Below, piece after piece: positions 23,837 through 33,770 of a stretch of DNA of 64,000 nt. Location: positions 16,957 to 80,956 of the forward strand of contig NGFH01000003.1 of the NCBI GenBank assembly GCA_002215675.1, written 5' to 3'. Both the position numbers and the translations under genes were made by a program. The DNA comes from Bacteroidetes bacterium 2013_40CM_41_45. Its GTDB lineage: Bacteria; Bacteroidota; Bacteroidia; AKYH767-A; 2013-40CM-41-45. The notes under the pieces were generated by a model. The model had not been told where the DNA came from. It worked only from the letters and a program-made list of their open reading frames with translations, and searched no databases. The first letter of the stretch is position 1, and every line of letters begins with the position of its first letter.

Positions 23837-26533
23837 TTAAGCTGTATATTGAACTAAAATTCCATTATCAAATCTCATAAATCTATTTCCAGCCGGAGTA
23901 GTTACATTGACTGTTTGATTTAAGCCTCTTCCAGAAACAAAACCATCGGGAGAATAAGTATATAATTTTCCTTCAATATTTATATGTGCAGAAGATGGAA
24001 CATTAAATATGATACCAAATTCAGAATGCATATTTATTCCACCACTATCTTGTAACATAAAATTAGCTCCTGAATTTGATGAAATTTCTATTTCTAATGG
24101 AGCCGCTATTGAAATAAAACCAGAAGTACCAGATGTAACACTAACTCCTCCGGGCCATTGTAAAGCAACTCCTGTTGGTGCAACTCCTGTTGATATTTTT
24201 TGAAATGGTATGTTGGTCAATTGAGAATAATCAACAAGACCTAATAATTTTACTGCCTGAATATTTCCAGTAAAAGTTCCAGATGCTCCAGATATATTTC
24301 CACTAAAAGTTCCAGTAGCGGCACTCAATGCGCCTGCAAATGTTCCTGTTGCCGCAGATAAACTCCCTGCAAATGTTCCTGTTGCCGCAGATAGAGAACC
24401 GCTAAAAGTTCCAGTAGCGGCACTTAAAATACCAGCAAAATTTACATTACCAACATTATCAACCCAAAATTTATCAACAAAAGTTCCGCCTTGATTTTTT
24501 TGAATATTCAAAACTTTGATTGCTGTTGGGTCAATAAATATTTTAGTATTTGTTGAAGTTAAAGTAAATTTAGCATTAGTTAATGTTGCACCTGTTTGGT
24601 CTAATACAAAATTATTTCCACCATTAGAAATTCTTAAAGAATTACCGGCAAGAATATTTCCGACGATAACACCACCAACAACACCATATGCTGTTCCACC
24701 GCCGGGAACAGATACCTCTCCAAGTGCTAATTTTGATGTTAAAAATCCATCATCTGAAAATGCTAAAACATTATTTACAAGCCATGCTTGTTTTAGACTA
24801 TAAGTACCACCACTATAATTTCTTGCTCTTAATCCATTTTCATTAATAAGAATTTCTTGATTTGAATTGCTTATTAAATTATTTGTTGTTGTATTTAAAT
24901 CAGATGTAATAAAATTTGTTACATCATCTTTATAATTATTACTCCAATTACTCCAATTATAATTATCAAAACTTACAGCAGAACCAGTTTTAACAACATT
25001 TCCTACTAAGTCAGAATACATAAATCCACTTCCGTCAATTCTAACTCTATTACTAAATAGCATAGAAAAATTAATTGGGTCATTAAAACCAAATGTAATT
25101 TTTAATAACACTGTTTCTATAAAAACATCTGTTTCTATTTCAGCAATTACGGTTGCACCAACTTCTGTTTGAGTCGTAAAAACAGAGAATTCTTCCAATG
25201 CAATATAATTTGCTGAATTCATAGAAATTTCATATCTTGGTTGAGAAACTCTTGCCAATACTGTTATAGCTTGGTCATATAATGCTTGTTCAGCATGTTG
25301 AATTTCTACTAAGGTCATAGAATCAGTTTGAATTATATTTTCATTTTTATATGTGTTTTCATATATGAAATTATTCAATTCTAATAATTGTGATGGACTA
25401 AAATTTGTTGAAAAACTAACCTGATTATTTATTGTAACTATACTAGTTGTTGTTGAATTTATTTGAGTTTGTTTATTTGTAATTAAAATTTGTTGTGCTG
25501 TTATTTGAGATTGTTTTGCGACCATTAGGGCGACAATATCAGAATAGGGGAGTCCCTGTTGTATTCTTACTTTTTGAACGCCCTCCAATGCTAACAATTC
25601 AGAATTCAAAGTATCTAAAGTACCATTTAAAACTATTAATTCTGAATTATAAGTTATTAATAAAGTCAATAAATTAGCATAACTCAACTGAAGAGAATCA
25701 ATTAAATTATTCCAATTATTAACTGCTGTTACAAGACTGGAACTCATCCAATTAGAATTTGTATAATAAGAAAAATCATATATCTTATCTGTTCCTAAAG
25801 GATTTACTGCACGTATATTTAAAACACCTCCACCATAAACAGATAGACATGTGGTTATTTCATCACTTTTTTCAGAAAATGTTGCATCTTTTATTATGTT
25901 ATCAAAACTTAAAAATATATCAGTTTGTATTGTTGCATTTTCTATTGTTTTTGCTGAAATAGTTTTATTATCAGTATCAAAAAAGAAAACACATTCAAAT
26001 GCTTTACACACATCTACCATTAAAAAATTATAAATGTTTGTATCTGAAACATTGAATGTTCTAAATTTAACCATTAATTCTGTATCAATATTTCCAATAG
26101 ACCATGTTGGTGCAAGCTTAATCATATCATCAAGAAGTGTTCCAGCAGGACTAACAATGTTATATAAAGCAACTGTTCCACCATAGGCAACCAATCTTTT
26201 TGAAATTAAATCTGCTTCTAAAGAATTGCATGTTACTTTTTTTATTGGAATTGAACCATTCAAATCTTCTTCAGAATCAATAATTAAAAAATATCCATAT
26301 CCTTCAATTCTAACAAGTCTTTTGTTTTGAATATAATCATATGCTTCTATGTTTGTTGTTCCACCATCTATACTTTTAGGAAAATCAAATTTGAATTCAC
26401 TAAGAGAATTAAAATTTAAATTTATTTCTGTATTATATGCAAGACCCAATGAATATAATTCCGATTTATCCGGGTTGCACAGAAGGATAAAAGGTATTTC
26501 AGGTTGACCAAAGAAATCAAATTGGACATCCAT
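23837..26533 (-). CDS. Tail-associated (Tal-like) baseplate hub and spike protein
   Basis: 898 residues. The first ~380 residues have the hub-type pattern of Tal proteins (LGLAYNTEINLNFNSLSEFKF, VTCNSLEADLISKRL, then a DDMIKLAPTWSIG segment), following the Dit-like gene in the usual order. Residues ~270-370 form a coiled coil (LNSELLALEGV... AQQILITNKQTQIN). The C-terminal part has four to five 11-residue units LSAATGTFSG/AG and ends in a beta-rich tip. No lytic motif is visible in the sequence. AGGAGG site upstream. Confidence 0.75.
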   Translation of the reverse strand: MDVQFDFFGQPEIPFILLCNPDKSELYSLGLAYNTEINLNFNSLSEFKFDFPKSIDGGTTNIEAYDYIQNKRLVRIEGYGYFLIIDSEEDLNGSIPIKKVTCNSLEADLISKRLVAYGGTVALYNIVSPAGTLLDDMIKLAPTWSIGNIDTELMVKFRTFNVSDTNIYNFLMVDVCKAFECVFFFDTDNKTISAKTIENATIQTDIFLSFDNIIKDATFSEKSDEITTCLSVYGGGVLNIRAVNPLGTDKIYDFSYYTNSNWMSSSLVTAVNNWNNLIDSLQLSYANLLTLLITYNSELIVLNGTLDTLNSELLALEGVQKVRIQQGLPYSDIVALMVAKQSQITAQQILITNKQTQINSTTTSIVTINNQVSFSTNFSPSQLLELNNFIYENTYKNENIIQTDSMTLVEIQHAEQALYDQAITVLARVSQPRYEISMNSANYIALEEFSVFTTQTEVGATVIAEIETDVFIETVLLKITFGFNDPINFSMLFSNRVRIDGSGFMYSDLVGNVVKTGSAVSFDNYNWSNWSNNYKDDVTNFITSDLNTTTNNLISNSNQEILINENGLRARNYSGGTYSLKQAWLVNNVLAFSDDGFLTSKLALGEVSVPGGGTAYGVVGGVIVGNILAGNSLRISNGGNNFVLDQTGATLTNAKFTLTSTNTKIFIDPTAIKVLNIQKNQGGTFVDKFWVDNVGNVNFAGILSAATGTFSGSLSAATGTFAGSLSAATGTFAGALSAATGTFSGNISGASGTFTGNIQAVKLLGLVDYSQLTNIPFQKISTGVAPTGVALQWPGGVSVTSGTSGFISIAAPLEIEISSNSGANFMLQDSGGINMHSEFGIIFNVPSSAHINIEGKLYTYSPDGFVSGRGLNQTVNVTTPAGNRFMRFDNGILVQYTA
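24285..24445 (-). repeat. 33-bp tandem repeats in the Tal-like gene
   Basis: About five units of 33 bases encode 11-residue repeats (LSAATGTFAGS and variants). The shared core AATGTTCCTGTTGCCGCAGA appears twice exactly 33 bases apart. Confidence 0.72.
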
Positions 26534-26551
26534 ATTATTTAACCTCCTTTT

Positions 26552-27349
26552 TTACCCACCAATTTTTTTGGCGATTGTTTGAGTTGTCATAGAAAATTGT
26601 GCGATATTTCCTTGTATTCTTAATCTATTAACTCCCGGAACTAATCTCAAAAAATGTTTATTGAATTTTGATAATCTTTTCAATCCAGTTGAAGAAGATA
26701 TTGTTTGTAAACTATTATCTATAGTAATTACTTCATTAGCAGAAAGGGCGGTAAAAGTAAACATTCTATTATTATCATCAAGATTTGTTATATTTATATT
26801 TCCACCAAAAGAATTACAAGTAAGAATATTGGATGGATATAAATAAGAACCTATATCATCTGAAATATTATTAAAAGTAATTGTAGCATCAACAACAGGA
26901 ACAACATAATTATACACAACAGTTTTTGGAAAATTAAAAGCAAATGGAGCATTACAATTAACTGTAAATTTTACTCCTGTTAATAAATTACCAATTCTAA
27001 CAATTTTTGGGTCATTTAATATTGCGTCAAAATAAACTAATTGCATATCATCTTCATCAATTTGAAGACGTTGATATGTTCTACTAGAAAAAAAGACTTT
27101 TTGAATTAATTGAAAAAAATCAGCATCAATTTCTTCGTTACTAAAAGCTGTCATTTCAAAAGATAAAACTGGAGATGGAGTTGCACCATAAAAAAATGGT
27201 GTTGCCCGTCTATATAATTTTTGATTTAATATTTCCATTGAACTTGAACCCATTGATTCATTAACTGCTTGTGCATCTATATTGGAAATTCTTAGTCCAT
27301 ATAATTCCGAAGGAATCCCCCCGTAGAGGAAAGAGCTACCATAAAACAT
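26552..27349 (-). CDS. Distal tail protein (Dit-like)
   Basis: 265 residues. The N-terminus (MFYGSSFLYGGIPSELYGLRISN) and the following beta-rich N-domain with RATPFFYG and PVLSFEMTAF fit Dit proteins, which form the hexameric ring between tail tube and baseplate; the C-terminal part resembles the galectin-like domain (RLVPGVNRLRIQG). Its place between tape measure and Tal-like gene supports this. GGAGAAAAT precedes the ATG. Confidence 0.78.
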   Translation of the reverse strand: MFYGSSFLYGGIPSELYGLRISNIDAQAVNESMGSSSMEILNQKLYRRATPFFYGATPSPVLSFEMTAFSNEEIDADFFQLIQKVFFSSRTYQRLQIDEDDMQLVYFDAILNDPKIVRIGNLLTGVKFTVNCNAPFAFNFPKTVVYNYVVPVVDATITFNNISDDIGSYLYPSNILTCNSFGGNINITNLDDNNRMFTFTALSANEVITIDNSLQTISSSTGLKRLSKFNKHFLRLVPGVNRLRIQGNIAQFSMTTQTIAKKIGG

Positions 27350-27366
27350 ATTTTCTCCTTTCTATA

Positions 27367-27400
27367 TATAAACCCTTATTTATTATAATAAGGGTTTATA
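27367..27400 (-). other. Hairpin between tape measure and Dit genes
   Basis: A 14-bp stem (TATAAACCCTTATT with AATAAGGGTTTATA) and 6-base loop. On the - strand no T-run follows, so it is more likely an mRNA-stabilising or attenuating hairpin than a full terminator. Confidence 0.55.
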
Positions 27401-27405
27401 ATTAA

Positions 27406-30400
27406 CTATTCTTGAAATAAATCTGCGCGCCTATTAAAACCACGATTTTGCATTGTTTTATTTAATTCTGAAATAACTTTTTGTGCTATTTTTTCAATAT
27501 CTGGAAGAACTGAACGGTCAAGATTTCCAGAAACAGTTATATCCATTAATTTCTCAATATTTATTCCTCCTGAACCAGATGATTGAACCATTGATTGAGG
27601 TAAAATATTTGACATAAAATTATGCATTTGTTTAGGATTTATAACAAGTTCTCCGTCCATAAGCTTATTAAATTCTTCATTGGATTTTAATTTCGGTGCG
27701 CCTCCAACAAATCCAGATTTTATACCATCATGTCTATGTGGAACAACGGGAGTGATGGTAGAAGATGGTGTAAACGCTCCAGCACCTCCAGCAACTCCTC
27801 CAAGTCCAGCCAAAGATGTTCTATATTGTTCTACTGCCATTCTTGCAGAATCCCACATTTGAACAATATCTTTATCAATTCCAGTTCCATATTCACTATT
27901 CCAAGCAATTAAATCTTTATAAACACTTGAATTTTTATCGGCAATCAAGTCTAATGCTTGTTTATTTATATTGCCTTCTTTTGATAAATAATCATCAATT
28001 AATTGTATTTGGTCTTGTAATGATTTTTCTTTTGCGTTATAAGAATTATCAAGTTCTTCAACTCTTATATCGTATCTTCTTTGAGCCGCTTGTTGTTCAT
28101 CATCAATTTCTCTTAAGCGTAAACTATATGATTCTTCATAATTCTTTTTTTCTTGGTCAATTGAATCGGTTTGTAATTGTGAAGTTTCTTGTGCAATTTG
28201 TTTTTCATGTTCCAATGCTTGATTTTGAAGATTATATTGTCTATCAGCAACATCCTGAGACATTCCCTTTTGTAATTTAGCGGCTTCATCTTCTAGTTGC
28301 AATTTCTTTGCTTGTGCTTCGGCACTATCATCAAGTCCTAAAACAATTATTTGTGCTTCTAAATCTGAAAGTTTTTTTTGATTTTCTTCAGTTTTATTAT
28401 TATAATCGTCTTCTGCTTTTTTAGCTTTTAATAATTCTTCTTGTGCAGATATGATTTTTAGATAAGAATCAAGCTCATCTTTTATTGCTTGTTTTCTATC
28501 ATCGGCATTTTGTTGTTCATCTTCTTTTTGTCTTTGTAGACTTGTTTTCTCATCATCATAAATTTGTTTTTGTCTGTCTAATTGGTCTTTGTATTCTTTT
28601 TTTCTTTGTTCAATTACATTTTTATAATCCGAAAGTTCTTGTTTGAGATTATCTTTTTCTTGTTTCTTTATATCCTTTAACATTTCAACAACATTTTTTG
28701 TTAATGCTTTGAATGCATCTTTAGATTCTTTTGTAACCTGAGAAATTGGAGAATCTGACGATGAAGATATTTGACTGGATGCTTGTTTTACAGTATTTAC
28801 AACAGTTGCAAGTTGTTTAGCAATTTCTTGGTCTATTTTATCGCCATTTTTTAAAGTATTTAATAAAACATCTTGTTGTGCTTTATCTAAAGAATAATAT
28901 GAAGTTTTTATTTGATTCATGTATTCTTTTTGCAATAAAGCATCTTCTTTTAACTTCTCTGCCAAGCCTTTTGCGGCATAGGGAGTGATTATAAGACTAT
29001 TTGCCTGTCTTTGAAATTGTTCTATTTCCTGTCTTGTTTTCTTATATGCATTTATGTCGGCTTCATAACTTTTTTTATTTGCTAAAGAAAGTTTTTCTTT
29101 TTCAATATCAATTTCTTCTTTTTTTAAATCTAGAAGTGCTTTTAAATTAACTGTTTCATCAATTATGAAATTGCCTTGTTCATCATAATATCCTGAAACT
29201 GTAGGAAGAATATCTCTCAAATCTGATTGAACTTTAAAAAATCTTTCTTGTTCATCATTTGTTTTACTTGTTTTATTTTTTAATGATTCAAATTCTTTCC
29301 ATAAATCTTTGATGGAATCTGATTGTTTATTTAGTTTAGATAAATTAGCGGCACTTTCTTTTGCATTCATAGATAATTGATTTAATTTATCTCTTGTTTC
29401 ATCAACAGTATCATTAAAATAATTAAATGCTAAAACAGCCGCACCAATGGCTAGTACAGCAAATCCAAATGGATTTGCTTCCATAATTAAGGTTAATGCC
29501 GCCCATGCATCAGTTAATGTTGTTATACCAACAGCAGAAACAATAGCCGCTCCATTGAATGCCAATAGGGAAGTGGTTATAACTCCAAAAAGTGCTGGAA
29601 GTCCACCAGCCAAAGATATTATATTTAATAATCCTGAACCAATATCATATAATGCAGGAACTAATCCACTAGATACAGTTCCTTGTATTAATTTTTCCCA
29701 TGAAGCAATAAATCTATTTTGTGCGGCTTCTGCGCTTTTCAAATAAATTGAATATCTATCCATTGCAAGACCAGCAGAATTTGATTCTTCTGTTTGCAAT
29801 TTCAATGCTTCGTTCATATGTCCCATAAGAACATAGAAAATATTAGCTTGACGTACACCGGCGATACTTTTTGCTATATTGGCTTGCTCTGTATCACTTA
29901 AGCCATTCCATTTAGCTGAAACATCTTCTAATACATCAGACATATTTCTAAATTGATGTTGACTATCTCTCAATGGAACATCTATTCTTGCCAAAGCAGA
30001 TTCAACATTATTTAAACCAAGACCATCTTCATCAATTTTTCCAGCTTTAATATCTTGCATACGAGCAAACATGGTTTTAAATGATTGACCAATTGTTTCT
30101 GCGCTTTGTCTGGTAACAGAACTAACTACACCAATATAACTTATTAGTTTATCAAGACTTACTCCGGCTTGTTGACCTGACGCCGCTGAATATTGTAATG
30201 CTGTTGCCAATTCACCAGCGCTTGTTGCGGCAACATTATCTACAGCTATCAATTTATCAACAACACTTGAAGCATCTTTTGCTTCTAGTTTATATGAATT
30301 TAATGTTGCTGTTAAATAATTTGTTGCATCTGCTGTTTCAAGATTTCCAAGTTTTGAAAGCATTAAACTTGAACGAAGTAATTCTTGTGTTTCTGCAATG

Positions 30401-31134
30401 CTTTTACCTTGTCTTAACCACTCAACACTTCCTTGTGCGACTTCGATAGTTGTTGCGCCTAATTCTCTTGCAAGTCTATTATAACTTAAAGCCAAAGCAT
30501 TTACTTCTTCTGGTGTTTGCGCTCCAGTTACTTGCAAGACTTGAATATTTGTCATTTCTTTATTCAAATCTTTTACATATTGAATACCTTGTTTAATTTG
30601 ATTTAATGCACCATAAACTAATCCAATACTTGTTGCATATTGTAAAGTTCTTGAAATAGCATTTGATAAACCATCAGTCCAAGTTGCAATAGATTTAGTA
30701 GAACCTTGAACTACTTTTGTAGTTTGAACAAATCCAGCATTTTGTTCATCAGTAGCATTTTTTAATTTATAAGTTTCAGTAATTAAAGTATCTTGTGCAT
30801 CTCTATATTTTACAATTTGACCAGTGACATCACCAGTATTATTTGTAATATTTGTTGTTTGAACATTTTTTCCTAAATCTTGTAATTCTTTTATTCTTGT
30901 TTGAATTTCATCAAGAGATTTTAATTCCATTTTAGCATCAATAAGTTGAATTTTTGATTTACTCTTATTGATAGAACTATTAACTTTGGCTGTAAAATCG
31001 CTAACATCTTTATCGTTTATATTTAATTTTAAATTTAAACTATATTTTTTTGATAAAGTGTCAACTTCTTCTTGAAGACTTGTTGCATCTATAGATGCTT
31101 TTAAAATTAAACGATAATCTTTATTGCTTGCCAT
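27406..31134 (-). CDS. Tape measure protein
   Basis: 1242 residues, the longest gene, which sets tail length. It starts KDYRLILKASIDATSLQEEVDTLSKKY, continues with TP901-type segments (QGSVEWLRQGKSIAETQELLRSS, SGELATALQYSAASGQQAG, ESVGQSFKTMF-like and MSDVLEDVSAKWNGLSDTEQANIAKSIAGVRQANIF), has hydrophobic helices around residues 500-570, and a long coiled coil (about 800-1080). GAAGGAGG precedes the ATG. It follows the integrase gene rather than directly following tail-assembly chaperones. Confidence 0.92.
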   Translation of the reverse strand: MASNKDYRLILKASIDATSLQEEVDTLSKKYSLNLKLNINDKDVSDFTAKVNSSINKSKSKIQLIDAKMELKSLDEIQTRIKELQDLGKNVQTTNITNNTGDVTGQIVKYRDAQDTLITETYKLKNATDEQNAGFVQTTKVVQGSTKSIATWTDGLSNAISRTLQYATSIGLVYGALNQIKQGIQYVKDLNKEMTNIQVLQVTGAQTPEEVNALALSYNRLARELGATTIEVAQGSVEWLRQGKSIAETQELLRSSLMLSKLGNLETADATNYLTATLNSYKLEAKDASSVVDKLIAVDNVAATSAGELATALQYSAASGQQAGVSLDKLISYIGVVSSVTRQSAETIGQSFKTMFARMQDIKAGKIDEDGLGLNNVESALARIDVPLRDSQHQFRNMSDVLEDVSAKWNGLSDTEQANIAKSIAGVRQANIFYVLMGHMNEALKLQTEESNSAGLAMDRYSIYLKSAEAAQNRFIASWEKLIQGTVSSGLVPALYDIGSGLLNIISLAGGLPALFGVITTSLLAFNGAAIVSAVGITTLTDAWAALTLIMEANPFGFAVLAIGAAVLAFNYFNDTVDETRDKLNQLSMNAKESAANLSKLNKQSDSIKDLWKEFESLKNKTSKTNDEQERFFKVQSDLRDILPTVSGYYDEQGNFIIDETVNLKALLDLKKEEIDIEKEKLSLANKKSYEADINAYKKTRQEIEQFQRQANSLIITPYAAKGLAEKLKEDALLQKEYMNQIKTSYYSLDKAQQDVLLNTLKNGDKIDQEIAKQLATVVNTVKQASSQISSSSDSPISQVTKESKDAFKALTKNVVEMLKDIKKQEKDNLKQELSDYKNVIEQRKKEYKDQLDRQKQIYDDEKTSLQRQKEDEQQNADDRKQAIKDELDSYLKIISAQEELLKAKKAEDDYNNKTEENQKKLSDLEAQIIVLGLDDSAEAQAKKLQLEDEAAKLQKGMSQDVADRQYNLQNQALEHEKQIAQETSQLQTDSIDQEKKNYEESYSLRLREIDDEQQAAQRRYDIRVEELDNSYNAKEKSLQDQIQLIDDYLSKEGNINKQALDLIADKNSSVYKDLIAWNSEYGTGIDKDIVQMWDSARMAVEQYRTSLAGLGGVAGGAGAFTPSSTITPVVPHRHDGIKSGFVGGAPKLKSNEEFNKLMDGELVINPKQMHNFMSNILPQSMVQSSGSGGINIEKLMDITVSGNLDRSVLPDIEKIAQKVISELNKTMQNRGFNRRADLFQE

Positions 31135-31176
31135 TTTTCCTCCTTCTCCTCACCAAGATAGGGAGGTGGTTATTAT

Positions 31177-32181
31177 TTAAGTAAATGCTTCATCTGACAT
31201 ATCCTCATCATCACGAATAACATATAATTCACTTGTTTGTGATGATTCATGTCCTAATAATTTTTGAACTACTTTTATATCGCGTCCCTGTTCTACTACT
31301 AAACTCGTAGCACGTGACTCTCTCAAAATATGTGGGTGAAATCTTCTTCCCAATAATTTTGTAAAAATTGTTGTTCCCCATAAATTTAAAGTTGCCGGAT
31401 TCAATTGTTTGACAACATGGTTATGTTTTGATACAAAAACATATGGACAATCATCATTTCCTCTAATTTCCATCCATTTTTTAATTGCCAACATAGATTC
31501 TTCATCAAATTGAAAAATTCTAATCTTACCGGCTTTTCCTTTTCCTTTACATCTAATTTTTCCAGTTAAATAATACGTGGCAGTTTTTATAATTTCATTT
31601 CCATTTTCATCTTTTACTTTTATTTCTTTTTCTTGTTTTTCTGCATTAATAACTTCTTTTAAAAGCTGAATAGATTCTGCTCTTCTACATCCGGTGCTAA
31701 AAGTAAATTTTAAATATGCTAAATGTTGCCACATTTCTAATTTTTCTAATTCTTTACACATTAAAGAATATTCTTCAAGAGTGGGAGGATTTTTTTCATT
31801 TACAAAAGCAGATGTGGGTGCAGATATTTTTTTAGTTATATAAGACCTAAAATTTAATTCTTCATAATATGTTTCAATATATGAGTTTAAAGATGAAACA
31901 GCCGCACGTTTTAATCTAACAGCAGAAGAAGAGAGTCCTCTTCTTGTCAAATAATTTTGATATAAAAGAAAATCTTTACTTTTTATTTTATCAAAATCTT
32001 TATCTTCACAATTATCTTTAATATAACAAAAATATATACGAAGTGCAGATGTATATTGTGACAAAGTTTGGTCAGATAATTGAATACTTTCTTTTAAAAA
32101 TTCTTCCACTATTTTTCTATTTTTTTGATTTATAGATGCCCATTGAACATCTGTAACTTCAGGTATTTTTTCAACTGTCAT
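31177..32181 (-). CDS. Tyrosine recombinase (integrase/Xer family)
   Basis: 334 residues. The N-terminal SAM-like core-binding domain (LSDQTLSQYTSALRIYF to SSAVRLKRAAVSSLNSYIE) is followed by a catalytic domain with the Arg in STGCRRAESIQLL, Lys region KGKGKAGKIR, HPHILRESRAT (His and Arg), LLGHESSQTSELYVI (His and nucleophile Tyr). All catalytic residues are present. It lies between the tape measure and a homing endonuclease inside the tail genes, an unusual place for an integrase. TAGAGGAGCAATT precedes the ATG. Confidence 0.88.
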   Translation of the reverse strand: MTVEKIPEVTDVQWASINQKNRKIVEEFLKESIQLSDQTLSQYTSALRIYFCYIKDNCEDKDFDKIKSKDFLLYQNYLTRRGLSSSAVRLKRAAVSSLNSYIETYYEELNFRSYITKKISAPTSAFVNEKNPPTLEEYSLMCKELEKLEMWQHLAYLKFTFSTGCRRAESIQLLKEVINAEKQEKEIKVKDENGNEIIKTATYYLTGKIRCKGKGKAGKIRIFQFDEESMLAIKKWMEIRGNDDCPYVFVSKHNHVVKQLNPATLNLWGTTIFTKLLGRRFHPHILRESRATSLVVEQGRDIKVVQKLLGHESSQTSELYVIRDDEDMSDEAFT

Positions 32182-32815
32182 TATTAATTGCTCCTCTATT
32201 TGGATAATCTTCTGGAAAATTTAATGGATGAGGCAAATTATTATTTATTATATATTCATCATATGCTTTTGCCGCATCAATTTCTGTATCATAAATTCCA
32301 ATGTGTATTGATTTATTATTTAATTTTAATGAGGCTCTCCAATATTTTTCATTTTTAAAAGAAACACCCCTATAAATAGATTTATATTTTATATTTGAAC
32401 TTCTTTTTTTTGGGACTTTCATTCTTAATTTTCTTTCTTCTGAAAGATTTTTACCAAAAAGTGCCTTACGAATATTTTCTTTTGTTTCTTGGGATGGAAT
32501 CCATCCCAATGAACCTTCTCCTCCGTCAGTTAAATTATAACCATTTGGAGATTTGGTATTGAATTTTTTAATATAATAAATTTCTTTTTTTATTAGTTCT
32601 TCTCTTTCACATTTTTTAATTATATAAAATTTAAAATTATTTTCTCCATATTTATTCCAAGCATTTTGTAAATAATTATTTACATGTTTATTATTTTTTA
32701 AATTAAATTTATGAGAATTCCATCTTCCAATTATATCTAAACCTTTTCCAATATATTTTTTATTATTAATTAAATTTTCAATACAATAAATTCCAATTAT
32801 TTTATTAATTCTCAT
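32171..32815 (-). CDS. GIY-YIG homing endonuclease with AP2-like domain
   Basis: 214 residues. GIY-YIG nuclease (IGIYCIENL, KKYIGKGL, Glu in IKKEIYYIKKFN), NGYNLTDGGEGSLGW, NUMOD-like segment (SQETKENIRKALFGK) and a C-terminal AP2-like domain (YRGVSFKNEKYWRASL to YDEYIINNNLPHPLNFPEDY). The C-terminal half is strikingly similar to the endonuclease at 11220, so the two are paralogues. It overlaps the RusA gene before it and the recombinase after it by 11 bases each. Confidence 0.87.
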   Translation of the reverse strand: MRINKIIGIYCIENLINNKKYIGKGLDIIGRWNSHKFNLKNNKHVNNYLQNAWNKYGENNFKFYIIKKCEREELIKKEIYYIKKFNTKSPNGYNLTDGGEGSLGWIPSQETKENIRKALFGKNLSEERKLRMKVPKKRSSNIKYKSIYRGVSFKNEKYWRASLKLNNKSIHIGIYDTEIDAAKAYDEYIINNNLPHPLNFPEDYPNRGAINNDS

Positions 32816-33257
32816 TTTTCATATCCTTAATAATAATTTCAACTCTTGGATTTAATTTATCATATTGGAAGGGATGAAATTTTAATCTTAAATTTTCTCC
32901 ATTATCATCTATCAAAACCCCTGCGTCAACAAATCCATCATTAATCAATTTGGGTGTAAGCAGTAAATTATCGAAATCTCTTCTCCTATGGTCTGGAAAA
33001 AAGAAAGTGTATTCAAATTCTGCTTTATTTAATTTTAAATTAGCAACATCATAATAGCTTGCTAACCAAATTGAAAATTCTTTATATTTTTGTTTCAATG
33101 AATTTTGAACCATTCTTTTTATTGATGTAAAATAATTAAAAGAAGGTGGTATCGGTTTTTTTATTGGCATAACTTTTCTCTTTGGATATTTTTCAAAATA
33201 ATAAATCATATATTTTTCTAAAATATCATTATTAATTATTATTTTATATTTATTCAT
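32805..33257 (-). CDS. RusA-like Holliday junction resolvase
   Basis: 150 residues. FFPDHRRRDFDNLLLTPKLINDGFVDAGVLIDDNGENLRL holds the RusA signature: the D-x-D-N pair and the downstream DD of LIDDN that bind metal, with a Lys between them. RusA dimers cut four-way DNA junctions, often needed before packaging. Its presence in the tail block next to a recombinase is unusual. The start has only a weak ribosome binding site; a hairpin lies just upstream. Confidence 0.82.
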   Translation of the reverse strand: MNKYKIIINNDILEKYMIYYFEKYPKRKVMPIKKPIPPSFNYFTSIKRMVQNSLKQKYKEFSIWLASYYDVANLKLNKAEFEYTFFFPDHRRRDFDNLLLTPKLINDGFVDAGVLIDDNGENLRLKFHPFQYDKLNPRVEIIIKDMKNEN

Positions 33258-33270
33258 ATTCTTAATTTTA

Positions 33271-33298
33271 TGTAGACTCTCACATAAGAGAGTCTACA
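33271..33298 (-). other. Intergenic hairpin
   Basis: An 11-bp perfect stem (TGTAGACTCTC with GAGAGTCTACA) with 6-base loop, overlapping the stop of the gene at 33294 and preceding the RusA start. The T-run after it on the - strand is poor, so terminator strength is doubtful. Confidence 0.55.
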
Positions 33299-33770
33299 TA
33301 TTAACTCCTCTTTTTTTAAATTCTGAAGAAAATAATTTTTCTAATTCTCCCTCTTCAAACATTTCATGTATAAAACGATTCCAATAATCCGCACGCTGTT
33401 TGTGTCCAAATACATCATTTACATTAAGTAAATCAGCAAGACGTTTACGCATATCTTTTCCATTTTCAAAATGGCGACCAGAACCTCTATCAACGGTCAT
33501 GACTTCCCAATTATAAAATAATTCTCTTGATATATCATTTAATGTTTTACGAGTTTCTTTTAGTCGAAATGCTTCTAGAAATTCATAAGAAGGAATTCCA
33601 GAATTATCTTCATAATTCTTATTGGGGAAATAGTCCCAATGGTATGTTTCGGCAAGTATATGGTCTTTTAATTTTTCTCTTACTTGAATGCTAACAGATT
33701 CAATAACTTCTCTTGTTATTTCTTCCATTAGAATTCTTAATTGGTTCTCGTTTTTTATATTCAATATCAT
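33294..33770 (-). CDS. Hypothetical protein (tail region)
   Basis: About 158 residues from the ATG at 33770; an in-frame TTG lies at 33776 and another ATG at 33728, so the start is uncertain. Soluble with repeated charged helices (RKTLNDISRELFYNWEVM, YWNRFIHEMFEEGELEKLF). The pattern recalls neck or tail-terminator type proteins, but I cannot assign it. It overlaps the zinc protein upstream by about 70 bases. Confidence 0.6.
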   Translation of the reverse strand: MILNIKNENQLRILMEEITREVIESVSIQVREKLKDHILAETYHWDYFPNKNYEDNSGIPSYEFLEAFRLKETRKTLNDISRELFYNWEVMTVDRGSGRHFENGKDMRKRLADLLNVNDVFGHKQRADYWNRFIHEMFEEGELEKLFSSEFKKRGVNM

